Shown here: positions 34,586 to 42,258 of the stretch, piece after piece
Numbering within the stretch: position 1 is the stretch's first letter
Layout: every line of letters begins with the position of its first letter
Origin: Pantoea rodasii
GTDB taxonomy: Bacteria; Pseudomonadota; Gammaproteobacteria; Enterobacterales; Enterobacteriaceae
NCBI RefSeq assembly: GCF_002095465.1
Contig: NZ_MLFP01000005.1
Span: forward strand, 186,001-250,000
Reading direction: 5' to 3'
Length of the DNA: 64,000 nucleotides
Made by a program: the position numbers and the translations under genes
Notes under the pieces: generated by a model
What the model was told of the DNA's origin: nothing
Databases searched by the model: none
The model's input: only the letters and a program-made list of their open reading frames with translations

Positions 34586-34601
34586 CTGTATGGATGTACA
34601 G
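34586..34601. promoter_or_regulatory. LexA box upstream of the Panacea module
   Basis: CTGTATGGATGTACAG fits CTGT-N8-ACAG. The nearest gene it could control is the Panacea gene (start 34518, minus strand). The 34602-34836 stretch has no gene I can support. Confidence 0.6.
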
Positions 34602-34755
34602 TAATTATAATAACCCCAAGCACATCACAATGCACATATTATATTGTAACGGAGTTAGCCGCCACCGTTCGCAGATAACATTATGTGCTGAGGATTCATG
34701 AATGACAGCACGATTAACTTATTGAATGTGATTTGAGCTAATTTTTACACCCCTA

Positions 34756-34779
34756 CAACAAAATTCCCATACCCGCCAA
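34756..34779 (+). repeat. Direct repeat flanking the Panacea module, right copy
   Basis: Partner of 33338-33360; the 13-base left part and 8-base right part are identical, and the middle differs (ATA versus TT). Confidence 0.6.
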
Positions 34780-34836
34780 AGACTTTACAAAAACCTCCCT
34801 AATAGCATCTTGATAAGGTTCTTCTTACAAATAATA

Positions 34837-34852
34837 CTGTGCGTATATACAG
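34837..34852 (+). promoter_or_regulatory. LexA box of the umuDC operon
   Basis: CTGTGCGTATATACAG, flanked by TA on both sides, is close to the best LexA consensus. It lies 23 bases before the first gene of the operon, so the operon should be tightly SOS-controlled. Confidence 0.85.
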
Positions 34853-34874
34853 TAAAGTTATGGAGGAACATCTC

Positions 34875-35108
34875 ATGCCCCGCGACTACGAAATCATGAT
34901 GGCTTTTAGGCAGGCGATTACGCGTGATGCCGAAGGCCGCTTTACCATCAGTACCCTCGACTTTGTTACCGTGCTTAAACGCTACAAGTGGGATTATTCC
35001 CTGCGTGACGCCAATAAGTGGATCGAGACGCACACGACCACTTTCCGGGATATATCCTCAAGTGAGGGAGAGGAGCGTGTATTTCAGGTGTTCAATCCAA
35101 ATGGTTGA
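34875..35108 (+). CDS. Small SOS-operon protein, 77 aa
   Basis: The ATG at 34875 is chosen over one at 34863 because GGAGG lies 8 bases upstream. The product starts MPRDYEIMMAFRQAITRDAE; it is soluble and mixed alpha/beta. First gene under the LexA box, 50 bases before umuD. Plasmid imp/muc operons also begin with a small extra gene (ImpC), but I see no resemblance to ImpC/DinI. Possibly a modulator of polymerase V; function unknown. Confidence 0.6.
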   Translation: MPRDYEIMMAFRQAITRDAEGRFTISTLDFVTVLKRYKWDYSLRDANKWIETHTTTFRDISSSEGEERVFQVFNPNG

Positions 35109-35158
35109 TCTAATGAATATAAAACGCGTAATGAAGTGCTTCTATTGAGACCATAGCC

Positions 35159-35581
35159 ATGAAATTTTACAAGCCTGCGGATTTACGCGCCATTTTAGAG
35201 TTGCCATTGTTCAATGACCGGGTTCCGTGTGGCTTCCCATCACCGGCGCAGGATTATGTTGAGCAACGCATTGACCTTAACAGCCTGCTTATCAGTCATC
35301 CCAGCTCGACCTATTTCATCAAGGTAAGTGGAGAATCGATGATTGACGCTGGAATCAGTGATGGCGACATGCTTGTTGTTGACAGCTCAGTCAAGGCCGA
35401 ACACGGCGACATTATCGTTGCTTCATTGGGTGGTGAGTTCACGGTAAAGCAGCTAATAACTAAGCCATTTCTACAACTGAAGCCAATGAACTCTGCTCAC
35501 TCAGTCATAGAGATTACTGACCCTGACCTGTTTGAAATATTTGGCGTGGTGAAGCACTCCATTAAAACGATGAGTCGATAA
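35159..35581 (+). CDS. umuD: UmuD, polymerase V accessory subunit
   Basis: 140 residues with canonical numbering: cleavage between Cys24 and Gly25 (PCGFPSP), nucleophile Ser60 in SGESM and Lys97 in FTVKQL. RecA filaments stimulate self-cleavage to UmuD', which joins UmuC. Overlaps umuC by one base (TAATG). Confidence 0.95.
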   Translation: MKFYKPADLRAILELPLFNDRVPCGFPSPAQDYVEQRIDLNSLLISHPSSTYFIKVSGESMIDAGISDGDMLVVDSSVKAEHGDIIVASLGGEFTVKQLITKPFLQLKPMNSAHSVIEITDPDLFEIFGVVKHSIKTMSR

Positions 35582-36843
35582 TGTTCGCCCTGGTTGATGT
35601 GAACTCGTTCTATGCTAGTTGTGAGACTGTTTTCCGTCCTGACCTGCGCGGTAAGCCGGTTGTTGTCTTATCCAATAACGATGGCTGCGTGATCGCTCGT
35701 TCGGCTGAGGCCAAAAAGTTGCAGGTGCCAATGGGCGCGCCTTACTTCAAGCTTAAAGACGAGTTCAGAAAGCATGGTGTCCACATCTTCAGTTCGAACT
35801 ATGCGCTCTACGCTGACATGTCTAACCGGGTAATGACCACGCTTGAAGAGATGGCGCCTGCTGTTGAAATCTACTCAATAGACGAGGCCTTTATGCTGCT
35901 TGATGGAATGAGCAGGATTGAGCCATTGGAAAACTTCGGACGCCGTGTAAGGGCGCGCATAAAGCAGGAAACGCATCTCACTGTTGGAGTTGGTATCGCG
36001 CCAACCAAGACATTGGCTAAGCTGGCAAATCACGCAGCCAAGAAATGGTCAAAGACAGGCGGTGTGCTGGACCTGTCCAATATTGACCGTCAAAAGAAGC
36101 TAATGGCTCTTGTGCCAGTCGAAGACGTCTGGGGCGTTGGCCGTCGAATCAGCAAGAAGCTAAATGCCATGGGCATCATCACGGCCAAAGACCTCTCAGA
36201 GCAGAGCACTTATATCATCTGTAAGCACTTCAATGTGGTGCTTGAGAGAACGGTGCGAGAGTTGCGTGGCGAGCAATGCCTTGAGATAGAAGAGTTCGCA
36301 CCAACTAAACAGCAAATTGTTTGCTCACGCTCGTTTGGCTCACGGATAACCGAATACATGGGGATGCGACAGGCGATATGCGCTTATGCGGAGCGTGCTG
36401 CGGAGAAGCTGCGCGGAGAACGTCAATTCTGCAGACAGGTAGCGGTATTCGTCCGAACCAGCCCACATGCAGAAAATGAAATTTACTACGGCAATCAGGC
36501 TATGGGTAATTTGATGACTCCATCCAATGACACCCGCGACATCATCCGAGTTGCTATGGAGATGCTGGATCGCATCTGGCTCGATAATCGGCGTTACATG
36601 AAGGCAGGCGTCATGCTGGGCGACTTTTTCAGCCAGGGTGTTTCACAACTCAATCTCTTTGACGAACACAAACCACAGGCCAACAGTGAGGCGCTGATGC
36701 GCGTTGTAGATGGCCTCAACCAGAGCGGGAAGGGGAAACTATGGTTCGCAGGACAGGGTACTCAGAAAGCGTGGGCAATGAAGCGGGAAATGCTGTCACC
36801 GGCGTACACCACTCGCTATTCGGACCTGCCAGTGGCGAGATGA
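35581..36843 (+). CDS. umuC: UmuC, catalytic subunit of DNA polymerase V
   Basis: 420 residues, full length. Catalytic acidic residues are in VDVNSFYASC and YSIDEAF, helix-hairpin-helix motifs follow, and the C-terminal beta-clamp motif region contains QLNLFD. Translesion synthesis after DNA damage raises mutation and may help the phage or host survive induction. A partial second copy of its 3' end lies at 37999-38219. Confidence 0.96.
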   Translation: MFALVDVNSFYASCETVFRPDLRGKPVVVLSNNDGCVIARSAEAKKLQVPMGAPYFKLKDEFRKHGVHIFSSNYALYADMSNRVMTTLEEMAPAVEIYSIDEAFMLLDGMSRIEPLENFGRRVRARIKQETHLTVGVGIAPTKTLAKLANHAAKKWSKTGGVLDLSNIDRQKKLMALVPVEDVWGVGRRISKKLNAMGIITAKDLSEQSTYIICKHFNVVLERTVRELRGEQCLEIEEFAPTKQQIVCSRSFGSRITEYMGMRQAICAYAERAAEKLRGERQFCRQVAVFVRTSPHAENEIYYGNQAMGNLMTPSNDTRDIIRVAMEMLDRIWLDNRRYMKAGVMLGDFFSQGVSQLNLFDEHKPQANSEALMRVVDGLNQSGKGKLWFAGQGTQKAWAMKREMLSPAYTTRYSDLPVAR

Positions 36844-37130
36844 CGCTGCCGGTTCAAAAGGTCATGGCAACCAGCACGACCTGCTACCTGGTGGAGTGGA
36901 AGGGGCGGAGTTGCATAGTTGATGAGAAGCGGCGGCCACAAAACGGCGATACTGTTTTGCTCGATATGTCAGGCCTCTATGAATGGGGTCACGCTTATCT
37001 GCACCCTAGCCGGATTATCACGGATGACGGCCTTACACTGGAAGATGATTTGCTTGAGGATGTGGCTGTTGTGGGGGTGGTAACGCATGAGGTCACCGCG
37101 ATACATGAACAGGACGGCTCACCAATTTAA
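36840..37130 (+). CDS. Protein of the umuDC operon, 96 aa
   Basis: The ATG at 36840 overlaps the umuC stop by 4 bases. A small beta-rich protein (STTCYLVEWKGRSCIVDEKR, then LYEWGHAYLHPSRIITDDG) with an acidic C-terminus. The translational coupling suggests a job linked to UmuC. The duplicated remnant downstream also contains the start of this gene, so the umuC-orf pair is an old unit. Family not recognised. Confidence 0.6.
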   Translation: MTLPVQKVMATSTTCYLVEWKGRSCIVDEKRRPQNGDTVLLDMSGLYEWGHAYLHPSRIITDDGLTLEDDLLEDVAVVGVVTHEVTAIHEQDGSPI

Positions 37131-37140
37131 TGCCCAGAAT

Positions 37141-37172
37141 AAAAAAGCCCGGGAAACAACAGTCACCCGGGC
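37141..37172 (-). terminator. Minus-strand terminator
   Basis: GCCCGGGTGACTG / CCCGGGC hairpin followed by TTTTTT on the minus strand, just past the umuDC operon. It would stop leftward readthrough from the TraR-like gene. Confidence 0.6.
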
Positions 37173-37278
37173 GGCAACAATTACATGCCTGATACATCAA
37201 TGGAGTGTTGGTAGTCCCGAGGAAAACTAGAACTTTTGGATAATAACGCTTTCTGAATAATTTACTAGTTAGAGCCCA

Positions 37279-37304
37279 CAAAAAAGCCCGCACAGAGGCG
37301 GGCC
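37279..37304 (-). terminator. Terminator downstream of the TraR-like gene
   Basis: Minus-strand GCCCGCC-TCTGT-GCGGGC hairpin with TTTTTT. The 150 bases between it and the TraR-like stop hold nothing I can support. Confidence 0.65.
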
Positions 37305-37456
37305 AAAATTCGTTCAATGCTAAAATTCTCTTCTCGTAAAACAACACGTTTGCTGTGTGTATCACGGGGATATAGTAGCATCACTTTCCGAAACGCTCCG
37401 AAAATGATCGATGATAAGAATTATCCGGCAGGATTTTATTTTCTAATGGATACGAC

Positions 37457-37678
37457 TCAGGTCATTAAATCACCAGTGATTCTCTGCTTCATCTCACGTT
37501 TATGCTTGTGGTAATCCTCACCACATTCGGCCGAACAGAAAGCTGTTGCTGCAACGATTGGCTCGTCCGCACACCAGATGCAGTTGCCGTTTCGGCTAAC
37601 TAATCTCGGTATACGCGCTGACATCGAAGCCGCCAAGTGAGCCTCTTCGCGTTCTTGCGCCAGATCTACATCATCCAT
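37457..37678 (-). CDS. TraR/DksA-type zinc finger protein
   Basis: 73 residues. An acidic helical N-terminus (MDDVDLAQEREEAHLAASMS) is followed by a C4 zinc finger (CIWC, then CSAEC). Such short TraR-like proteins insert into the RNA polymerase secondary channel and mimic DksA with ppGpp; P2 and many prophages carry one. It lies alone on the minus strand in the right-arm cargo region. Confidence 0.85.
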   Translation of the reverse strand: MDDVDLAQEREEAHLAASMSARIPRLVSRNGNCIWCADEPIVAATAFCSAECGEDYHKHKREMKQRITGDLMT

Positions 37679-37865
37679 AATTAATTCCTAATGCATTGTC
37701 GTCAAAATTTAAGCAATGATAGCTCATATCTAAGGTTTAGTTTCAGACAATAAAAATTAGCTCCGGTCTAAGTAAAAAGCTTCGATTGGTAGAGGGTGAG
37801 CAACTAGAAGATGTGGTGGTGGTCGAGGTATCACTCTGGATAAGAACCTGCGTCATACCCTATTG

Positions 37866-37900
37866 AAAAATAAAAGCCCGTTACTGGTGGCAGGCCGGGC
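37866..37900 (-). terminator. Possible minus-strand terminator
   Basis: GCCCGG and CCGGGC arms with a 16-base loop, followed on the minus strand by TTTTATTTTT. No minus-strand gene is seen upstream of it, so it may be left over from a lost gene. Confidence 0.4.
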
Positions 37901-37998
37901 TGGCACAATCCTATGCCAAACATTTCCAATGAGAGTTGGTCAACATCACAGGTAAGTAGAAGTGACACATTGATAATAGGATGGCACTGAGGAAAAGC

Positions 37999-38219
37999 TA
38001 GCGAAGCGGCATTTGATACTAACGGCTCAGACCAAAGCGGGAAGTGGAAGCCATGGTTCGCAGGTCAGGGTATTCAGAAATCGTGGACAATGAAGCGGGA
38101 AATGTTGTCTCCGGCATACACCACTCGATATTCGGACCTGCCAGTGGCGAGGTGACTCTCCCGGCTTAGAAATTGACGACAACCAGCAGTACCTGTTACT
38201 TAGTGGAGTGGGAAGGGCG
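37999..38219 (+). pseudogene. Remnant of a second umuC 3' end plus start of the following gene
   Basis: Aligned by eye, 38014-38219 matches 36706-36908. One frame encodes PWFAGQGIQKSWTMKREMLS and ends YSDLPVAR-stop, as in UmuC. It runs straight into a copy of the downstream gene (VTLPA, then a stop codon, then STCYLVEWEGR). Third-base differences show an old divergent copy, not an assembly duplication. No promoter or upstream umuC sequence remains. Confidence 0.85.
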
Positions 38220-38235
38220 CATTTGCGCCCTTTTT
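38215..38235 (+). terminator. Terminator after the umuC remnant
   Basis: GGGCGC-ATTT-GCGCCC hairpin followed by TTTTT. Probably the original end of the lost umuDC-like operon. Confidence 0.8.
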
Positions 38236-38302
38236 CATGTCTTGCTAAACACTGTGATTGATTAAATAATCGTTCAGAATATTCTCAAATAAGGATGTAG
38301 GA

Positions 38303-38964
38303 ATGAGTGTTTACAGAGACGAAAACGGGAAATATAGAACCTACGCGGACAATACGCAGGAATTTGACTACGCGGATGCAGCTTACCGCCATGAGAGGGA
38401 TTTACAGGCTGCATTACATCCACAAACTGATCATGCATCTGGAGGCGGAGGCGGAGGCGCTGGTGGTATCGATATCAGTTGGGATGAGTTCAAAACGCTG
38501 ATAGCATTCATTGGGCCGGTATTAGTGTTGTACTGGTTAGTTGCATTTCCGGCACTAAACGCCTCATGGCTCCTTATGAACACCCCCGCGCCTTTCAGCT
38601 GGATAGGTTCATTGCTTTACACGGCATGGGATTTAGCCGTTAAGGTGGCTGGAGCGCCTTACTACTTGGCATATTTTTTGGCACTACCGGCGTTTATTTT
38701 GCGATGCCGATTATCGCATTTATCTGGCTTTTTGTACTTTCCTCCATTATCAACCGTCTTCGTAGCGCGTATCCTAAGTTAATGTGGAAAGCCTTTTACT
38801 TTCTGGCTATTGCTGCTGCCGTCCCAGTAGTTCTAGTTTTAATTGCTTATCTGTTTGGTTCATTAAGAGGTGATTCAATCGCGTATTTTTGGTACGGGCA
38901 CGACCCATACACCTCACACATTTGGGCATACGCCCACAGCGGTTCGTCGCGTTTACTTTTTTAA
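38303..38964 (+). CDS. Polytopic membrane protein, prophage cargo (frameshifted)
   Basis: AAGGATGTAGG precedes ATG 38303. The N-terminus is soluble with a Gly run (about 48-55), followed by three or four membrane segments. The frame breaks at the six-T run 38674-38679; one added T restores AYFFGTTGVYFAMPIIAFIW and a total of 220 residues. Last gene before attR, the typical place for lysogenic conversion genes. No family recognised. Confidence 0.6.
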
Positions 38965-38981
38965 GTAATGATTGATAATAG

Positions 38982-39005
38982 GGCGCCTTGTGCGCCTTTT
39001 TTTGT
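38982..39005 (+). terminator. Terminator of the last prophage gene
   Basis: GGCGC-CTTGT-GCGCC hairpin followed by a long T-run. The 39006-39174 stretch is AT-rich and holds no gene I can support. Confidence 0.8.
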
Positions 39006-39174
39006 GAAAAGTTCGAAATTTTATAACTTCCACTCAACGCTTCAAAAACTCCAAATATATCTTCATAATAAGCGAATGAGTGAATCACTAACTATATGAT
39101 TTATATAAGTCATGTGATTTCATTATATTATGAATATATTGGTTAAATTGTTGTTTAAAGTGATTAAAAAGACT

Positions 39175-39230
39175 GATTTAAAATCCCTCGGCTTATGGCT
39201 GTGCGGGTTCAAGTCCCGCCCCGGGCACCA
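39175..39230 (+). other. attR: displaced 3' fragment of tRNA-Leu(UAA)
   Basis: GATTTAAAATCCCTCGGC, the long variable arm, the T-arm (GGGTTCAAGTCCC) and CCCCGGGCACCA are the 3' 56 bases of a leuZ-type tRNA-Leu(UAA). The D-arm and acceptor 5' half are absent, so it is not a working tRNA. This is the expected scar of integration into the tRNA 3' end; the intact gene should be at the other (left) prophage end beside the integrase. Confidence 0.88.
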
Positions 39231-39284
39231 TATTCAGTAGTAAATAAAAACGAATTAAAACAAAGCAATATAAGCAATGTCGTG

Positions 39285-39306
39285 ACCGCCCAAGGGCGGT
39301 TTTTTT
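39285..39306 (+). terminator. Native tRNA terminator, now orphaned
   Basis: ACCGCC-CAA-GGGCGGT hairpin followed by a T-run, 55 bases after the tRNA fragment. It marks return to host chromosome. Confidence 0.85.
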
Positions 39307-39353
39307 GTTTTTGTTGTTTATGCCCTAATACCTGTTCGCAACCTTTCCGGATA

Positions 39354-39384
39354 TAAAAAACGGCTATTTCGTCAGAAATAGCCG
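39354..39384 (-). terminator. Terminator of the SulP gene
   Basis: Minus-strand GGCTATTTC-TGAC-GAAATAGCC hairpin followed by TTTTTT, 52 bases after the transporter stop. Confidence 0.9.
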
Positions 39385-39435
39385 CTGGGTGTTACCGTAA
39401 AATTGCGCTGACAGGCCGCTAAAGCGCCACGCCAA

Positions 39436-40932
39436 TCATCCCAAATTGCCACTTAACCGATCGCGGAAATCGCTGCTGCGGTTATCCAACCCGATAACCT
39501 GCACGGTTGCACCGTGGCGTTGGTAGCGATATTCAATGGCATCCAGCGCGGCGACACTGGATGCGTCCCAGATCTGGGCGTGCGTCAGATCAATGGTGAC
39601 GATTTTCGGATCGTGGCCGTAATCGAAATGCTCAAATAAATCATTGCTGCTGCCAAAGAACAGCGGGCCACGCACGGTGTAATACACTTGCTCACCGTCA
39701 TCGCTCAACTGGCGCTCGGCATGGATCACATGGGCAATACGGCGGGCAAACAGCATCATGGCGAGAATAACGCCGATCAGTACGCCCAGCGCCAGGTTGC
39801 CGGTCCAGACGGTGACAACCACGGTCAGTACCATCACTGAGGTTTCTGACCACGGCATGCGCTTGAGCGTAGCGGGCTGCAGGCTATGCCAGTTCACGGT
39901 TTTCACCGCCACCACCATCATAATGGCGGCCAAAACCACCATGGGAATTTGCGCCATAATCTGGCTCAGCCCGGTTACCATCAGCAGTAGCACAATACCC
40001 GCCGCGAGGGTGGAAATGCGGGTGCGTGCTTTACCCAGTTCCACGTTAACGATGGTCTGGCCAATCATCGCGCAGCCCGCAATGCCGCCGTAAAATCCGG
40101 CTAAAATATTGCCGATGCCGAGCGCCCAGGATTCACGGCGTTTTCCGGATGGGGTATCGGTAATATCGTCCACCAGTTTGGCGGTCAGCAACGACTCCAT
40201 TAAGCCAACAAACGCGATACTCAGTGCTGTCGGCCAGACGATCTGCAGCGTTTGCAGATTAAACGGCACCAGCAGGGTCGTAAAGCCGGGCAAACCCGCA
40301 CTCATCGGGCCTTCATCTCCCACATTGGGCACGCGATAGCCCAGCAGCAATGCCACAGCGGTGACGGCCACAATCGCCACCAGCGGTGACGGCACGCTCT
40401 TCAGTACTTTTGGCAACAACAACACGATGGCCAGCGTTGCGGCAAACAGCACCCAGACCAATCCAGACTGACCCCAAACATGCGGCACCTGAGCAAAGAA
40501 GATCAGGATACCCAGCGCGTTGACAAAACCCAGCATCACCGAGCGCGGAATATAACGCATCATGCGCGATAGCCCGCCCAGGCCAAAGATGATTTGGATG
40601 ATACCGCCGAAGATCACGGCAGGCAGGATGTACTCCACACCGTGCGCGTGCACCATCGGGCCAATCACCAGCGCCACTGAGCCAGCCGCCGCCGTGACCA
40701 TCGCCGGACGGCCACCTAAAATCGACAAGGTCAGACACAACACCACCGAAGCGACCAAACTCACTTTCGGATCGACACCGGCAATAACTGAAAAGGAGAT
40801 GACTTCTGGGATCAATGCCAAAGCGGTAATGACGCCCGCCAGACACTCGCGGGTTAACAGCGCGGGCGAACGTAAAACGCTGCCCACGGTAATATCGTTC
40901 GCCTCAGGGGCGTGATCAGGGGATTTGCTCAT
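39436..40932 (-). CDS. SulP-family anion transporter with STAS domain
   Basis: 498 residues from ATG 40932 (an earlier ATG at 40962 lacks a better site). The membrane domain (about 20-400) contains TRECLAGVITALALIPEVIS, the usual first-helix motif, and GCAMIGQTIVNVELGKARTR. The STAS domain (about 410-498, IVTIDLTHAQIWDASSVAAL) follows. SulP proteins carry sulfate, bicarbonate or dicarboxylates; the substrate cannot be told here. Monocistronic, with its own terminator; first host gene beyond attR. Confidence 0.88.
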   Translation of the reverse strand: MSKSPDHAPEANDITVGSVLRSPALLTRECLAGVITALALIPEVISFSVIAGVDPKVSLVASVVLCLTLSILGGRPAMVTAAAGSVALVIGPMVHAHGVEYILPAVIFGGIIQIIFGLGGLSRMMRYIPRSVMLGFVNALGILIFFAQVPHVWGQSGLVWVLFAATLAIVLLLPKVLKSVPSPLVAIVAVTAVALLLGYRVPNVGDEGPMSAGLPGFTTLLVPFNLQTLQIVWPTALSIAFVGLMESLLTAKLVDDITDTPSGKRRESWALGIGNILAGFYGGIAGCAMIGQTIVNVELGKARTRISTLAAGIVLLLMVTGLSQIMAQIPMVVLAAIMMVVAVKTVNWHSLQPATLKRMPWSETSVMVLTVVVTVWTGNLALGVLIGVILAMMLFARRIAHVIHAERQLSDDGEQVYYTVRGPLFFGSSNDLFEHFDYGHDPKIVTIDLTHAQIWDASSVAALDAIEYRYQRHGATVQVIGLDNRSSDFRDRLSGNLG

Positions 40933-41082
40933 AAATGTGCAGGCTCTTTTATTATTTTGCACATGCCGTCACGGCAAGGCATTAACCAGTTAGACAGTAA
41001 ACGCGGATGATGTTAGCGGGCATCGAGAAATGAAGCTAGCGGAGAGCGAAGAAGAGAGTGATTCCGTCCCTGGAATCCGGTG

Positions 41083-41340
41083 TTAAACCGACAGGTCGTC
41101 CGGTGTTTTGTTGACAACCAGTTCCAACAAATGACGATAAATATCCAGCTGAATCACATCGCTTTCCAATTCAAGGCGGTTAATCAGCGAAGCAATAATG
41201 GCTTTATTGGTGACCGGTTTGCCGGCCTGCAGGATTTCAGCAATGATCTGTCCGAAAACTTCCATCTCAGTGCTGTCGCTGTTGCCTGCGAGTTTAAAAT
41301 AGTCAGCGATAGCTGCGCTGCTGGTAGCGGCGTTTTGCAT
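41083..41340 (-). CDS. AriR/YmgB-family regulator
   Basis: 85 residues. IADYFKLAGNSDSTEMEVFG, KAIIASLINRLELESDVIQL and the TPDDLSV end follow E. coli AriR (YmgB) along its length. AriR is a small dimeric protein affecting biofilm and acid resistance; in E. coli YmgB is also a connector to the Rcs phosphorelay. Minus strand, with a 480-base regulatory region upstream that has repeated motifs. Confidence 0.82.
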   Translation of the reverse strand: MQNAATSSAAIADYFKLAGNSDSTEMEVFGQIIAEILQAGKPVTNKAIIASLINRLELESDVIQLDIYRHLLELVVNKTPDDLSV

Positions 41341-41454
41341 GTGTGAAGCCCTTAAGATCGGTCTGATGGCAACCAGGCCCTCAGTTCCATGATGAAAAAT
41401 TCACGCGCGGACAGGCGCGCAAGACCCAAACTCATCAACCAACGCAAAAAGACA

Positions 41455-41490
41455 CCTCTGAAGGTGGAAATCCAAAAACACCTTCAGAGG
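41455..41490. repeat. 12-base perfect inverted repeat in the ariR-like upstream region
   Basis: CCTCTGAAGGTG (41455-41466) and CACCTTCAGAGG (41479-41490) with a 12-base loop. There is no T-run on either strand, though A-rich stretches flank it. A leader hairpin of the AriR-like message or a protein site is possible. Confidence 0.5.
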
Positions 41491-41543
41491 CGACGCAAAG
41501 TGCATCATTCGTTACGGAGCCGTTAGCCGGCTCACGGGGTGTA

Positions 41544-41650
41544 AACTTATACAAAGTAACTTAACTTGTACAATGATATTTTTGAGTGATTCGTGCTTTG
41601 TTTTATTTAACATGCACTTATATTTGGCGAGAGACTGCAAACTTATACAA
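41544..41650. promoter_or_regulatory. Three copies of AACTTRTACAA
   Basis: Near-palindromic 11-mers at 41544-41554, 41563-41573 and 41640-41650; the first two are 19 bases apart. They lie in the gap shared by the ariR-like and marR-like genes and look like operator repeats of one regulator. No gene is seen in 41341-41824. Confidence 0.45.
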
Positions 41651-41773
41651 TATAGCTGTACAGAGTCAAATTTAGGCTCAAAGCGTTACATTTTGGTGGG
41701 AAATGCGAGAGAGTGAACAGGTGAACTAACATGGCTAATGTAAGCAAACTTTTCATCGTGCGTGCGCTTTGTT

Positions 41774-41807
41774 TATAATAACGCACCCAGTTAGTTAGAT
41801 ACCTAAC
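41774..41807 (+). promoter_or_regulatory. Promoter -10 and operator of the MarR efflux operon
   Basis: TATAAT at 41774-41779 is a perfect -10. Fifteen bases on, GTTAG-ATAC-CTAAC (41794-41807) is an inverted repeat placed near +10, suitable for MarR-type autorepression. The -35 is poor. Confidence 0.6.
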
Positions 41808-41824
41808 CATTAGGCTACTACGTT

Positions 41825-42256
41825 TTGAGCGACTACCCACAACCTTTTTCGCGTTTATTGCATTTAACGGCCCATGCCTGGCGGCTGGCGGTTGATCGTC
41901 GCCTCAAAGAGAGCGGCCTGAGCATGAGCAGTTGGATGGCCATCGCGACGGTAGCCACTGCCACCGAGCCGCCAACTCAAAAAGCGTTGGCCCAACTGTT
42001 GGGATTAGAAGAAGCGAGCGTGGTACCGCTGGTGGATCGTCTGGTGAAACAGCAATTACTGGCGCGTGTTCAGCCCAAAGAAGATCGCCGCAAACGTTTG
42101 TTGGTGCTGACCGAGCAGGGAAGCGTGGCCTTTGACGAAGTGAAAACGCAGGCGGACGCTTTGCGTACGCAACTGCTGGCTGATATCGATCCTGAAGCGC
42201 TGGCGGTGACCGAGAAGGTGCTGCAACAGTTATTGGCGCGATTAGGAAGTATGTGA
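41825..42256 (+). CDS. MarR-family repressor of an efflux operon
   Basis: 143 residues, starting at TTG 41825; no ATG suits the family length. The winged helix spans about 35-105 (TQKALAQLLGLEEASVVPLV, then KEDRRKRLLVLTEQG, the wing). Likely senses a small aromatic or toxic ligand and represses itself plus the three transport genes behind it. Its stop overlaps the next gene. Confidence 0.88.
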   Translation: MSDYPQPFSRLLHLTAHAWRLAVDRRLKESGLSMSSWMAIATVATATEPPTQKALAQLLGLEEASVVPLVDRLVKQQLLARVQPKEDRRKRLLVLTEQGSVAFDEVKTQADALRTQLLADIDPEALAVTEKVLQQLLARLGSM

Positions 42257-42258
42257 TC

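Noticed and set aside
34698-34736. 12-codon frame starting MNDSTINLLNVI
   Set aside because: Too short and without context; ordinary chance frame in the LexA-controlled intergenic region.
37999-38219. Second umuC region as an assembly duplication
   Set aside because: The copies differ at many silent positions and the second carries an internal stop, so it is an old diverged remnant.
39175-39230. Functional tRNA gene
   Set aside because: Only the 3' 56 bases from the anticodon loop onward are present; acceptor 5' strand and D-arm are missing.
40313-40846. 177-residue minus-strand frame inside the SulP gene
   Set aside because: Same strand, different frame, Arg/Gly/Cys-rich; the overlapping SulP frame has full family motifs.
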